The notes beneath the pieces were generated by a model, which was not told where the DNA came from, searched no databases, and worked only from the letters and a program-made list of their open reading frames with translations. From VAZQ01 sp963817135 (GTDB lineage Bacteria; Pseudomonadota; Alphaproteobacteria; Rhizobiales; Xanthobacteraceae), in the NCBI GenBank assembly GCA_963817135.1, contig CAWFNG010000012.1:1-64000 (forward strand): a stretch of DNA of 64,000 nt, written 5' to 3'. The position numbers were made by a program, and so were the translations under genes. Positions within the stretch are counted from its first letter, which is position 1. Each line of letters opens with the position of its first letter. Positions 32,493 to 41,282 of this stretch are shown piece after piece.

Positions 32493-32918
32493 TTGAGCAT
32501 CCTGTCTGATGCCGCCGCGCCCTCGAGAAGCAACGTCGTCTTGCAGCCTGCCGGCTGGCCGCGTCCGAAAGGCTATGCCAACGGCATTCGCGCGCGCGGC
32601 GAGATGGTCTTTGTCGGCGGCATGATCGGCGCCGACAGCGCCGGCCGGTTTGCCGATGGATTCATCGCCCAGACCAGGCAGGCGCTGCGCAATATCGTTG
32701 CGGTGCTGAAAGAAGCTGGCGCTTCACCGCAGCACATCGTACGGCTCACCTGGTACGTCTGCGACATGGACGAGTATCGGGCCGATCCGGCGGCGCTCGG
32801 CGCCGCCTACCGGGAGGTGATGGGCCGGCATTTCCCCGCCATGGCGGTGGTCGAAGTCACCCGCCTGGTCGAGCCGCTCGCCCGACTGGAAATCGAGGCA
32901 ACGGCGGTGCTGCCGTAA
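32493..32918 (+). CDS. RidA/YjgF/UK114-family protein
   Basis: 141 residues from a TTG at 32493. LQPAGWPRPKGYANGIRARG, EMVFVGGMIGADSAGRFADG, then LKEAGASPQHIVRLTWYVCD and FPAMAVVEVTRLVEPLARLE fit the family. RidA proteins hydrolyse enamines and imines to ketones plus ammonia. The Azoarcus anthranilate cluster also encodes a member (called there a putative translation inhibitor). The ring-reduced product of 2-aminobenzoyl-CoA is an enamine, so hydrolytic removal of its amino group is a plausible role, but that is inference. Last gene of the plus-strand operon. Confidence 0.85.
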   Translation: MSILSDAAAPSRSNVVLQPAGWPRPKGYANGIRARGEMVFVGGMIGADSAGRFADGFIAQTRQALRNIVAVLKEAGASPQHIVRLTWYVCDMDEYRADPAALGAAYREVMGRHFPAMAVVEVTRLVEPLARLEIEATAVLP

Positions 32919-32999
32919 CAAATATCGTAGCCCGCATGGAGCGGAGCGTAATGCGGCGCCCATGCTGGATTTCGCTCGCTTCATCCGGATTACATCGGG

Positions 33000-34319
33000 T
33001 TACCGGCTGAGCAAGCCCGGCAGCCAGGTCGCGATCGCCGGAAAGAAGAAGATGAGCACCAGAATCAACAGGCTCATGGCGATATACGGCATCGCGGCCA
33101 TGTAGACCTGGTGCATGCTGATGGAGGAAGGCGCCACCCCCTTCATGGTGAAAAGTAGCAAGCCGAACGGCGGCGTGAGCAGGCCAAGCTGCATGCAAAT
33201 GAGAAACACCACGCCAAACCAGATGGCATCCACGTCGTAGCGCTGCACCAGCGGCATGAAGAACGGCAGCGTGATCAGCATCATGCTGACCTGATCGACG
33301 AAACAGCCGAGAAACAGCAGGATCGCCATCATTGCGATCACCAGCGCGTTCACCGGGAGTTCCAGTCCGGTCACCACGCCGATGAGACCGTTGACCGCGC
33401 CGGAGAAGCTCAGCACCTGCGAGAAGGTGGTCGCGCCGACGATAATGAACAGGATAATTCCGGATACCGCCACGGTGCCGGTGAGCGCCTTCAGCAGGGC
33501 ATGGAACGTGAGGCTGCGGTAAAGCGCGGCGGCAATGATTGTGCCGGCGGCGCCAAGCGCGGCAGCTTCGGTCGGCGTGGCAAAGCCGCCGGTCATGGCG
33601 CCGATCACCACACCGAAGATGAGAACGAGCGGCACCACGTGGATCGCGAACGGCAGCCAGCGCGCAATGCCGCGCGGGCCTCCTTCCACCGTCTCGTCGG
33701 GGGCCAGGCTCGGATTCGCGCTTACCCGGATGATGATGTAACCGACATACATTATGCTCAGGATGAGGCCCGGCACGATGCCGCCGATCAACAACCCCGC
33801 AATCGAGATGCCGGCGAGACTGCCGAGCAGCACGGTGAGCGCGGATGGGGGAATCAGCATATCAACGCCGCCGATGCCCATGATCGGCCCCATGGCCATG
33901 CGGGCGTCGTAACCGCGCGCCAGCATGGTCGGCAGCATCAGGCTGCCGAGGAGTGCCGTCGTGGCAATGGTCGAACCGGAGATGGCGGAGAATACCGTTC
34001 CTGCGACAATGGCGATCACCGCCAGCCTTCCCGGAACGCGGCGGATGAGCACTGCGAATGCGTCGATTGCCTTGAGCGCAACGCCGGTGTGAAACAGCAC
34101 TTCGCCCATCAGTACGAAAAATGGAATGGGTGTGAGCGAAAAGCTGGTGATCGATTGCACGCTGTTGCGCGCAAGCTGCACAAGGCCTGGCTCGCCGCCA
34201 AGAAACACCAGCGCCCCGACAATATTGAGCAAAAGAAAGGCAAAGGCGACCGGCAGGCCAAGTCCCATTGCCGCAACAAGGCCGCCGAACAGAAGAAGGC
34301 TGCCTTCGATCCAGCCCAT
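33000..34319 (-). CDS. TRAP transporter large permease (DctM type)
   Basis: 439 residues, about 12 membrane helices. LPVAFAFLLLNIVGALVFLG, FVLMGEVLFHTGVALKAIDA, AISGSTIATTALLGSLMLPT and GIGGVDMLIPPSALTVLLGS are typical DctM blocks. It forms the membrane channel of a sodium-coupled carrier for carboxylates together with the DctQ subunit, whose stop is directly followed by this ATG (TGAATG). No DctP binding protein gene is present nearby. It converges on the RidA operon. Confidence 0.88.
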   Translation of the reverse strand: MGWIEGSLLLFGGLVAAMGLGLPVAFAFLLLNIVGALVFLGGEPGLVQLARNSVQSITSFSLTPIPFFVLMGEVLFHTGVALKAIDAFAVLIRRVPGRLAVIAIVAGTVFSAISGSTIATTALLGSLMLPTMLARGYDARMAMGPIMGIGGVDMLIPPSALTVLLGSLAGISIAGLLIGGIVPGLILSIMYVGYIIIRVSANPSLAPDETVEGGPRGIARWLPFAIHVVPLVLIFGVVIGAMTGGFATPTEAAALGAAGTIIAAALYRSLTFHALLKALTGTVAVSGIILFIIVGATTFSQVLSFSGAVNGLIGVVTGLELPVNALVIAMMAILLFLGCFVDQVSMMLITLPFFMPLVQRYDVDAIWFGVVFLICMQLGLLTPPFGLLLFTMKGVAPSSISMHQVYMAAMPYIAMSLLILVLIFFFPAIATWLPGLLSR

Positions 34320-34850
34320 TCAGCTCACCGACGTCGCCTCGATGCGGCGCGTACGCTCGCCCGCCAGCAACCGCGAAAAGCGAAACACGAACTCGACGGC
34401 AATCAAGGCAAAGGCGATGGGCAGCGGAGCGAGCAGCCACCATTCCGGGAACACCAGGTTTTTGATGGTGATGGCGCCGATGCGCCAGCTTTCGAGGGTG
34501 GCGGCAAAGCCGTAGCGTATGAGGACGAGGCTGACGAGAAAACCGAGCACGTCGCCTACCGCTTCCATGATCCATGCGGCGTGCGCCGGAACGAGGACGA
34601 GAATGATATCGAGCCGCACGTGCTGGCCGCGGCGCAGCAGCCATGGCGCCGTCAGCAAAGTCATGAGATAGAGCGCGTATTCCGAAACCTCGTTTGCCCA
34701 GGCGAACCCCGCGCCGCTGGTGTTGCGCAAGACAATGTCGGCGGTCACGATGGCGACCATGGCAAACAGGATGAGCGCCGCGGCGAGCGCGAGCGCATCG
34801 AGGAGCCGGGCGAAAGCTGCGGAAAGGCGGGTCACGGCGTCATAATACAT
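34320..34850 (-). CDS. TRAP transporter small permease (DctQ type)
   Basis: 176 residues from the ATG at 34850 (MYYDAVTRLSAAFARLLDAL); the frame extends upstream to 34916. Four membrane helices, with LALAAALILFAMVAIVTADI, VLRNTSGAGFAWANEVSEYA and LLRRGQHVRLDIILVLV, the latter two being typical DctQ motifs. It partners the DctM protein encoded immediately downstream. Confidence 0.85.
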   Translation of the reverse strand: MYYDAVTRLSAAFARLLDALALAAALILFAMVAIVTADIVLRNTSGAGFAWANEVSEYALYLMTLLTAPWLLRRGQHVRLDIILVLVPAHAAWIMEAVGDVLGFLVSLVLIRYGFAATLESWRIGAITIKNLVFPEWWLLAPLPIAFALIAVEFVFRFSRLLAGERTRRIEATSVS

Positions 34851-34909
34851 GACGGAACTTTGCGCGCTCCAATGGTTGCGCATAAATACGCTTTTATGGT
34901 TGGGATCGC

Positions 34910-35234
34910 ATGACAATCGATCAGGTGCGTCTCGTCGCTATTTTCGAGGCATTGGGTGAAAAGCTTGCCAAGCCGGCAACGATTTGTTTGATCGGCAGTT
35001 CGCCCGGAATCGTATACGGTCGTGATGCCGGCCCCCGCACTGCTGTCTGCCGCGAAGCTGGCAAGGGGTGAGCCGCGCGATATCGAAGACGTAGCCTGGT
35101 GGATCAAGGAGCGAGCACTGAGTTTGGATGACATTAAAGCCGCTATTGCCACGCTGCCGAATCCCTCCCAAAGGGCGGCCGCAGGCGAGAACATCGTGCT
35201 CGCCGATTTGGTTGTTGCAAGGGAACGCAAGTGA
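34910..35234 (+). pseudogene. Internally deleted nucleotidyltransferase-like gene
   Basis: From the ATG at 34910 the frame reads MTIDQVRLVAIFEALGEKLA then KPATICLIGSSPGIVYG, the opening of a small nucleotidyltransferase-like protein (DUF6036-like). The middle, including the expected catalytic aspartates, is missing. In a shifted frame the family's end follows: PALLSAAKLARGEPRDIEDV, AWWIKERALSLDDIKAAIAT. The deletion junction is near 35020. It is clearly non-functional. Its stop overlaps the GTG of the next broken gene, so the pair was once an operon. Confidence 0.65.
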
Positions 35235-35499
35235 CCCGCTCCATGCGCAGCCTCCATGTCGAAGCGCTCGATGCCTGCTCAAGGGACGCATGGCCGAGGT
35301 CGCGGTAGCACGCGATTGGGAGTTGCTGCGGGAGATCGCCCGCCTTGCACAGCAGGACGCTCCTCCAGTCCTGGCGTCCACCGACCCGGCGCTGTTCGCG
35401 TCGTGGCGGGCCGCCGTGACGAAATATCACCTCAAGGGGTGGACGCACATGACCCCGGAACGGGTCGACGCGGTGCGCGAGAAGGCGCCGGTGGGCTAG
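35231..35499 (+). pseudogene. Frameshifted partner of the nucleotidyltransferase-like gene
   Basis: The GTG at 35231 overlaps the previous TGA. The first frame (MTRSMRSLHVEALDACSRDA) runs to a TAG near 35310. The protein-like sequence continues in another frame as MAEVAVARDWELLREIARLA, then PPVLASTDPALFASWRAAVT and KYHLKGWTHMTPERVDAV, to the stop at 35499. I do not know the family. Its coupling to a nucleotidyltransferase suggests a two-gene module (possibly toxin-antitoxin-like) that has decayed. Confidence 0.5.
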
Positions 35500-35521
35500 C
35501 AATGAGCTATCCCTTAAACCT

Positions 35522-36757
35522 TCAACCGACCGGCCGCTCGTCGGCGATCAGCTTGCCGTCATTCGGCAATGCGCCGGGGGGAACGAGCGCAACTTCGCCG
35601 CGCAGCTTGGTCAAGGCCTGCAGCGTTTCACGCACCGCTGCCGGCAAGCCGTCGGGCGCGGCGGCAGATTCGGCAAGCAATGTCATCACGTCCTGTTCGT
35701 CGGCGCGCTTCACCACAAGCCGGAGCCGGCCGAGTTCCGGGTGGCGCCTGCCGATTTCGGCCACCTGCCCCGGGTGCACGAACATGCCCTTGATCTTGGT
35801 GGTCTGATCGGCGCGGCCCATCCAGCCGGCAAGACGCACATTGCTGCGGCCGCATGGCGAGCGGCCCGCCATCAGCATGGAGAGGTCGCCGGTGGCGAGC
35901 CGGATCATGGGGTAATCCGCATTGAGCGCGGTCACCACCACTTCGCCAACTTCGCCGATGGCGACCGGGTCGCCGGTGCCGGGGCGCACGACTTCGACAA
36001 GCAGCTTCTCGTTCACGATCATGCCTTCACGGGCTTCGCTTTCATAGGCGATGACGCCGAGATCGGCGGTCGCGTAACATTGCAGGACCGCCACCCCGCG
36101 CTGGGCCAGTTCCTGACGCAGAGACGCCGGCAGTGCCGCACCCGACACCAGACCGCGCTTGAGGGACGAAACGTCCTTTCCTGCCTTTGCCGCGGCATCG
36201 AGCAGAATCTTCAAGAAATCCGGCGTCCCCAGGTAGGCGACCGGCCGCAAATGGGCGATTGCGTCGACCTGCTGCTCGGTGTTGCCGGTGCCTGCGGGAA
36301 TCACTGCGCAACCCAGCGCCTGCGCGCCCGCATCCATGATGAAGCCGCCGGGAGTGAGATGATAGGAGAATGAGTTGTGCACGATGTCGCCGCTGCGAAT
36401 TCCCGCGGCAAACAACGCGCGGGCGGCGCCCCAGAAATCCTTTCCCTGCCCTTCCGGCTCGAAGATCGGGCCAGGCGACATCAGCAGCCGTCGCGATCGT
36501 CCGGGCGCGGTGACATTAAAACCGCCAAACGGGGGAAGCTCGCGCTGGCGTGCGCCCAGGTCGGACTTGCGCAGGATTGGCAACGCGGCTAGTGCCGTTC
36601 GCGAGGCAATTGCATTCGGATCCACCCCATGAAGATGCTTTGCCCAGCCCGGGGCGCTCAAGGCGAGCGCAATGAAATCGGGCAGCCGGGCAAGCGACGC
36701 GCTCTCGCGCTCCTCGGGGTCACACGTTTCAAGCGTGTCGTAGTGCTCGTAGCGCAT
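35522..36757 (-). CDS. Phenylacetate-CoA-ligase-like AMP-dependent enzyme
   Basis: 411 residues from the ATG at 36757. The length and the blocks SLKRGLVSGAALPASLRQEL, VGEVVVTALNADYPMIRLAT, GDLSMLMAGRSPCGRSNVRL, AGWMGRADQTTKIKGMFVHP, GQVAEIGRRHPELGRLRLVV match the PaaK-type subfamily of adenylate-forming CoA ligases. The usual glycine-rich loop is weak (RLLMSPGPIFEPEG). The substrate is presumably an aromatic or branched carboxylic acid brought in by the adjacent Liv transporter. Confidence 0.82.
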   Translation of the reverse strand: MRYEHYDTLETCDPEERESASLARLPDFIALALSAPGWAKHLHGVDPNAIASRTALAALPILRKSDLGARQRELPPFGGFNVTAPGRSRRLLMSPGPIFEPEGQGKDFWGAARALFAAGIRSGDIVHNSFSYHLTPGGFIMDAGAQALGCAVIPAGTGNTEQQVDAIAHLRPVAYLGTPDFLKILLDAAAKAGKDVSSLKRGLVSGAALPASLRQELAQRGVAVLQCYATADLGVIAYESEAREGMIVNEKLLVEVVRPGTGDPVAIGEVGEVVVTALNADYPMIRLATGDLSMLMAGRSPCGRSNVRLAGWMGRADQTTKIKGMFVHPGQVAEIGRRHPELGRLRLVVKRADEQDVMTLLAESAAAPDGLPAAVRETLQALTKLRGEVALVPPGALPNDGKLIADERPVG

Positions 36758-36775
36758 CAAAACGCACCTCGATCC

Positions 36776-36927
36776 GTCACCCTGAGGTGCTCGGCGCGCC
36801 GCGCCGAGCCTCGAAGGGTGCGGCCTCGGCGGCCCATCGGTGGCCGTTCATCCTCTTCGAGGCCCGCGCTACTGATTGAATTACCAAGCCTCGCGTCTGT
36901 GGAACGCGCGGGCACCTCAGGATGACG
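36776..36927. repeat. Intergenic palindromic repeat (GTCAYCCTGAGGTGC type)
   Basis: It starts GTCACCCTGAGGTGC and ends GCACCTCAGGATGAC, with inner hairpins such as GGCGCGCCGCGCC. It lies between the PaaK-like gene start and the LivF stop. A common repeat class in rhizobial genomes. Confidence 0.8.
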
Positions 36928-36963
36928 GTTAGAGGAACTCGAAGCATCATAGTAGGGCAGCAG

Positions 36964-37863
36964 TTACGCCAGCCACCGCTTGCGACGGCGATAGTGCTTG
37001 CCCTCGCGGAACGATTTGCGCTTGCCTTCGGCGATGCCGAGATAGAACTCCTTCACGTCCTGGTTTTCTCCCAGCAATTTGGCGTCACCATCGAGCACGA
37101 CGCGTCCGTTCTCCAGCACATAACCGTAGCTCGCGTATGTAAGCGCCAAACGGGTGTTCTGCTCCGCCAGGAGGAAAGACACTTGTTCCTTTGCATTGAG
37201 GTCGCCGACGATGGCGAAAATCTCCTCCACCAGCTGCGGGGCCAATCCCATGGACGGCTCGTCCAGCAGGATCATCTTCGGACGCGACATCAGGGCCCGG
37301 CCGATGGCGCACATCTGCTGCTCGCCGCCGGAAATATAGCCGGCAATGGAACCGCGCCGCTCCTTCAAACGGGGAAAATAGGAGTAGACGAGATCGAGGT
37401 CCTGCCGGATCGCGCTGTGGCCGTCACGGCGGGTAAAGGCGCCGGTGAGCAGGTTCTCCTCGACGGAAAGATGGGCGAAGCAGTGGCGACCCTCCATGAC
37501 CTGGACACAGCCGCGCCGCACCAGTTCGCTCGGCGTGAGCGCATGCACCTCGGCACCCGCGAAGATGATCGATCCCTTGGTGACTTCACCGCGCTCCGAA
37601 GAGAGAAGATTGGAGATTGCTTTCAAGGTGGTTGATTTGCCGGCCCCGTTGGCGCCCAGCAGCGCCACGATCTCGCCCTTAGGTACCTGCAGCGAGACGC
37701 CCTTGAGCACCAGGATGACGTGATCGTAGACCACTTCGATATTATTGACTGAAAGAATGGGTGGCGCCGCCATTTGCGGCGCCACAGAGCGAACAACAAA
37801 CGCGCCCTGCTCCCTCCCCTCGTGTGGAGGAGGGTTGGGGACGGGGGTGGCTATTGCAGCCAT
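36964..37863 (-). CDS. livF: Branched-chain amino acid-type ABC transporter ATPase (LivF)
   Basis: 299 residues from the ATG at 37863, which overlaps the binding-protein stop (TGATG). Walker A ALLGANGAGKSTTLKAISNL, signature YISGGEQQMCAIGRALMSRP, Walker B MILLDEPSMGLAPQLVEEIF. The C-terminal extension KSFREGKHYRRRKRWLA is typical of LivF proteins in aromatic-acid clusters. The first 30 residues (PVPNPPPHEGREQG) are encoded by a palindromic repeat. The conserved domain begins at MAAPPILSVNN, so an ATG at 37773 may be the real start. Confidence 0.88.
   Translation of the reverse strand: MAAIATPVPNPPPHEGREQGAFVVRSVAPQMAAPPILSVNNIEVVYDHVILVLKGVSLQVPKGEIVALLGANGAGKSTTLKAISNLLSSERGEVTKGSIIFAGAEVHALTPSELVRRGCVQVMEGRHCFAHLSVEENLLTGAFTRRDGHSAIRQDLDLVYSYFPRLKERRGSIAGYISGGEQQMCAIGRALMSRPKMILLDEPSMGLAPQLVEEIFAIVGDLNAKEQVSFLLAEQNTRLALTYASYGYVLENGRVVLDGDAKLLGENQDVKEFYLGIAEGKRKSFREGKHYRRRKRWLA
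37809..37850. repeat. GC-rich palindromic repeat inside the livF 5' end
   Basis: CTCCCTCCCCTCGTGTGGAG and the following GGAGGGTTGGGGACGGGGG form an imperfect hairpin of the same style as those at 27389 and 42315. It lies between the coupled ATG and the conserved domain. Confidence 0.55.
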
Positions 37864-39179
37864 CAGTTTGTCAGGCAGCCGACGGCTATCTTTTTGTCCG
37901 CGGCGTATTTGGCGGCGGCGTCCTTGACCATCGGCAGGATGACGCTGTCATCGGAAGTATACCAATCCGACGTGATGCTCCAGTTCTTGCCGTCCCAAGT
38001 CTGGATGCGGCCGGTGCGTGCGCCCTCATGATCCGAGCACGATACCTTGATGGGCTTGAGCACGCCTTCGAAGCCGAGTTCCTTGAGGCGATCGGCACTC
38101 AAGTCGAGATTTTCCAGGCCCCAACGTACCTGCTCGCCGGTGAGCGGCTTCTTGCCGAATTTGGCCTGTGCGGTGCGGATGCCTTCGATGCCAAGCATGC
38201 CGTCAATCAGGCCGCGCACGAAGAGAACTTCTCCGGTCTCCTCCCATTTGGCATTGCCCTGGCCTTTGTCGTAGACGAATTTTTTGAGGTCCTCGTGCAG
38301 CTTGAACTGGCCTGCGGTGTGCTGCAGCGTCACCGAATGATAGCCCTTAGCGCCGTCCTCGGCAGGCCGCACGTCGGGCTCGGCACCGGACCACCAGACT
38401 CCATACATCTTGTCGCGGGGATAGCCGACTGCGACTGCCTCCTTGATGGCGGTGGAGTTCATCACACCCCAGCCCCACAACAGCACGTAGTCGGGATGGT
38501 TCTGCCGGATCTGCAGCCAAGTCGCCTTCTGCTCTACGCCGGGATGGGTGACCGGAAGGAGCAGCGGCTCAAACCCATGCATCTGCGCCCGCTTCTGCAG
38601 GAGCGCGATCGGCTCCTTGCCGTAAGGGGAATCGTGATAGACGAGCGCGATCTTCTTGCCTTTGAGCTTGTCAAACCCGCCTTCCTGTTTGGCAATGTGC
38701 TGCAGGATGATGTCGGCCGCAGTCCAATAGGTGCCGAGCAGCGGGAAATTCCATTGGAACACCGATCCGTCACGCGACTCGGAGCGGCCATAGCCCATGG
38801 AGATGATGGGGATCTTGTCGACCGGAGCTTTCTCCGTCAGCGCAAACGTGATGCCCGTCGATAACGGAATGACATACGCAGCCCCGGTCGGCCCTTTACC
38901 CTTGAGGCGCTCGTAGCATTCAACGCCGCGATCGGTTGCATAGCCGGTATCGCATTCCTCGTAGACGATCTTGACCCCGTTCACGCCGCCATCGCGCTCG
39001 TTTACGAGCCTGTAGTAGTCGGCAACTCCATTCGCGAACGGGATCCCGTTCGGCGCATAGGCCCCCGTGCGATAGACGAGATGGGGAATGAACTGCTCGT
39101 TCTGAGCGAGCGCAGGTTCGGCGAAAGCGCCCGCAGCGAGCAGGCCGGTCAACGCCATTGCGAGGTTTCTTGCATTCAT
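37863..39179 (-). CDS. Liv-type ABC transporter substrate-binding protein
   Basis: 438 residues from the ATG at 39179 (AGGAGG upstream). A signal peptide (MNARNLAMALTGLLAAGAFA) is followed by a type 1 periplasmic-binding domain: QFIPHLVYRTGAYAPNGIPF, DYYRLVNERDGGVNGVKIVY, HDSPYGKEPIALLQKRAQMH, HPDYVLLWGWGVMNSTAIKE. Liv-type binding proteins of this subclass accompany aromatic-acid and aryl-CoA operons. It delivers ligand to LivHMGF. Confidence 0.9.
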   Translation of the reverse strand: MNARNLAMALTGLLAAGAFAEPALAQNEQFIPHLVYRTGAYAPNGIPFANGVADYYRLVNERDGGVNGVKIVYEECDTGYATDRGVECYERLKGKGPTGAAYVIPLSTGITFALTEKAPVDKIPIISMGYGRSESRDGSVFQWNFPLLGTYWTAADIILQHIAKQEGGFDKLKGKKIALVYHDSPYGKEPIALLQKRAQMHGFEPLLLPVTHPGVEQKATWLQIRQNHPDYVLLWGWGVMNSTAIKEAVAVGYPRDKMYGVWWSGAEPDVRPAEDGAKGYHSVTLQHTAGQFKLHEDLKKFVYDKGQGNAKWEETGEVLFVRGLIDGMLGIEGIRTAQAKFGKKPLTGEQVRWGLENLDLSADRLKELGFEGVLKPIKVSCSDHEGARTGRIQTWDGKNWSITSDWYTSDDSVILPMVKDAAAKYAADKKIAVGCLTN

Positions 39180-39291
39180 GGAACTTTCCTCCTCTTGGAT
39201 CTGCCGGGATCGCCGCGCGGTAGCGCCCCGGGATTGCGAGCGGATTGTCTTCCGCATCTAGATCCGATTGTGCCCGTGAATTGTCTCCGCC

Positions 39292-40356
39292 TCAATATGG
39301 GAAAGGCCACAGCCGAAGCTTCTCCTTGGCTATCGCCCATAGGCGCGCAAGTCCATTGGGTTCGACAATGAGAAAAAAGATGATGGCGGCGCCGAATAGC
39401 ATGAATTCGAGATGCGAGATCATCGCGGTAGAGATCGGAATGCCCAGCCAGGAGGGCAGCTGGTTAAAGAAGATCGGAACCAGGACGATGAAGGCGGCAC
39501 CCAGGAACGAGCCGAGAATGGTGCCGAGGCCGCCGATGATGATCATAAACAAAATCTGGAATGAACGATTGACGTCGAACGCCAATGGCTCCCACGACCC
39601 GAGCCGCAGGAAACCCCAGAGCGCGCCTGCAACGCCGATATAGAACGAGGAAACCGCAAAGGCGGAAAGCTTGGCATGCAGCGGGCGGATGCCGATGATC
39701 TCGGCTGCGATGTCCATGTCACGGATGGCCATCCACACGCGGCCCATGCGGCCGCGCACCAGGTTCTTGGCGGCGAGGGTGAGCACAAGCACGATCGCCA
39801 GCACGAGGATGTAGGTCTTTGCCGGGGTATCGATCGGGAACCCGAACAGCTCGATGCGGCCGACCGCAACGGAGCCCGAAGGCGCGTAATCGGTGAACCA
39901 TTTCACCCGCGCAAAAGCCCACTCCAAGAAGAACTGCGCGGCGAGCGTGGCAACGGCGAGATAAAAGCCCTTGATTTGCAGCGAAGGCAGCCCAAACAAA
40001 AGGCCTACCAGCAAGGCCATCACGCCGCCGAACAGGAAAACGACAATCAGGTTGGTCTCGGGCAGGCGCAATGCGAGATTGTACGCGGCGTAGGCGCCTA
40101 CCGCCATGAAGCCGCCTGATCCGAGCGAGAGCTGGCCGCAATAACCGGTGAGAATGTTGAGGCCGAGCGCCGCAATCGAAAGGATCAAGACCGGGATCAG
40201 CACTTCGGTGTAGAGATACTGTCCCGCAAACAGCGGCACGCCGAGAAACGCGAAGACGACCAGGAAAATGACGAACCAGCGGTCCTGGGCAATGGGAAAT
40301 ATCGCCTCGTCGGCCCGATAAGAAGTCTTGAACTGGCCGACCTCTCGATAGAGCAT
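39292..40356 (-). CDS. livM: Liv-type ABC transporter permease (LivM)
   Basis: 354 residues with about ten helices. LSIAALGLNILTGYCGQLSL, GSGGFMAVGAYAAYNLAL, then LPSLQIKGFYLAVATLAAQF, VWMAIRDMDIAAEIIGIRPL and FLRLGSWEPLAFDVNRSFQI carry the conserved LivM blocks including the G-x-x-G-H/Q-like loop. Its start is 3 bp after the livH stop. Confidence 0.9.
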   Translation of the reverse strand: MLYREVGQFKTSYRADEAIFPIAQDRWFVIFLVVFAFLGVPLFAGQYLYTEVLIPVLILSIAALGLNILTGYCGQLSLGSGGFMAVGAYAAYNLALRLPETNLIVVFLFGGVMALLVGLLFGLPSLQIKGFYLAVATLAAQFFLEWAFARVKWFTDYAPSGSVAVGRIELFGFPIDTPAKTYILVLAIVLVLTLAAKNLVRGRMGRVWMAIRDMDIAAEIIGIRPLHAKLSAFAVSSFYIGVAGALWGFLRLGSWEPLAFDVNRSFQILFMIIIGGLGTILGSFLGAAFIVLVPIFFNQLPSWLGIPISTAMISHLEFMLFGAAIIFFLIVEPNGLARLWAIAKEKLRLWPFPY

Positions 40357-40359
40357 GGT

Positions 40360-41280
40360 TTACACGCGCTCGATTATGCGTTCGCCGAACAATCCCTGCG
40401 GGCGAACGAGCAGGAAGAGAAGTGCCAACACATAGGCAAACCAGTTCTCGATGCCGCCGCCGGCGAGGTCGAACAGCCGGATGAGCACCGGCGCGAGAAA
40501 GACTTCCGCGAGTTTCTCGCCGGCTCCGATAATGAGACCGCCGACGATCGCGCCGGGGATGGAGGTAAAGCCGCCGAGGATGAGGACCGGCAATGCCTTG
40601 AGCGCCACGAGCGAGAGCGAGAACTGTACCCCCAACTTGGCGCCCCACATCATACCGGCAACCAGCGCCACCAGGCCGGCAGCCGCCCAGACTACGAGCC
40701 AGATCTGATTAAGTGGAATGCCGACCGACTGTGCAGCCTGGTGGTCGTCGGCGACCGCGCGCAACGCGCGGCCGAGCCGGGTCACCTGAAAGAAGATCGC
40801 AAGCACGAGCACCATCACCGCGCAGATGCTCGCCGCAATCAGTTCTGCCGGATCGATCAGAATGCCGCCGGGGAAGACCGATTCCAGAAGGAAGATCGGG
40901 TTGCTCGGAAATCCCAGCCTGATGCTGTAGATGTCGCTTCCCCAAATCGTCTCGCCGAAGCCTTCCAGAAAATAAGCAATCCCGAGCGTCGCCATAAATA
41001 ATATGATGGCGTCCTGGTTGATCAGACGGCGCAGCACCAGAAACTCGATGGCATAGGCGAGGGCGATCATGATTATCACTGAGAGCGCGAGCGCGAGGAG
41101 GAGCGGCATAAACTCGGCAAGCCGCGCAAACGACAGCGCCGCGAACAGCACCATCACGCCCTGGGCGAAATTGAAAACCCCTGAGGCCTTGAAGATCAGC
41201 ACGAAGCCGAGCGCAACGAGCGAGTAGAGCACTCCGGTCAGGAGGCCGCCGATCAAGGTTTCCAGCACCGGCCCGAGCAT
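40360..41280 (-). CDS. livH: Liv-type ABC transporter permease (LivH)
   Basis: 306 residues from the ATG at 41280 (MLGPVLETLIGGLLTGVLYS). GVFNFAQGVMVLFAALSFAR, GRALRAVADDHQAAQSVGIP and GFTSIPGAIVGGLIIGAGEK are the conserved LivH segments. Open frame upstream of 41280 is palindromic element sequence and is not used. Confidence 0.9.
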   Translation of the reverse strand: MLGPVLETLIGGLLTGVLYSLVALGFVLIFKASGVFNFAQGVMVLFAALSFARLAEFMPLLLALALSVIIMIALAYAIEFLVLRRLINQDAIILFMATLGIAYFLEGFGETIWGSDIYSIRLGFPSNPIFLLESVFPGGILIDPAELIAASICAVMVLVLAIFFQVTRLGRALRAVADDHQAAQSVGIPLNQIWLVVWAAAGLVALVAGMMWGAKLGVQFSLSLVALKALPVLILGGFTSIPGAIVGGLIIGAGEKLAEVFLAPVLIRLFDLAGGGIENWFAYVLALLFLLVRPQGLFGERIIERV

Positions 41281-41282
41281 TG

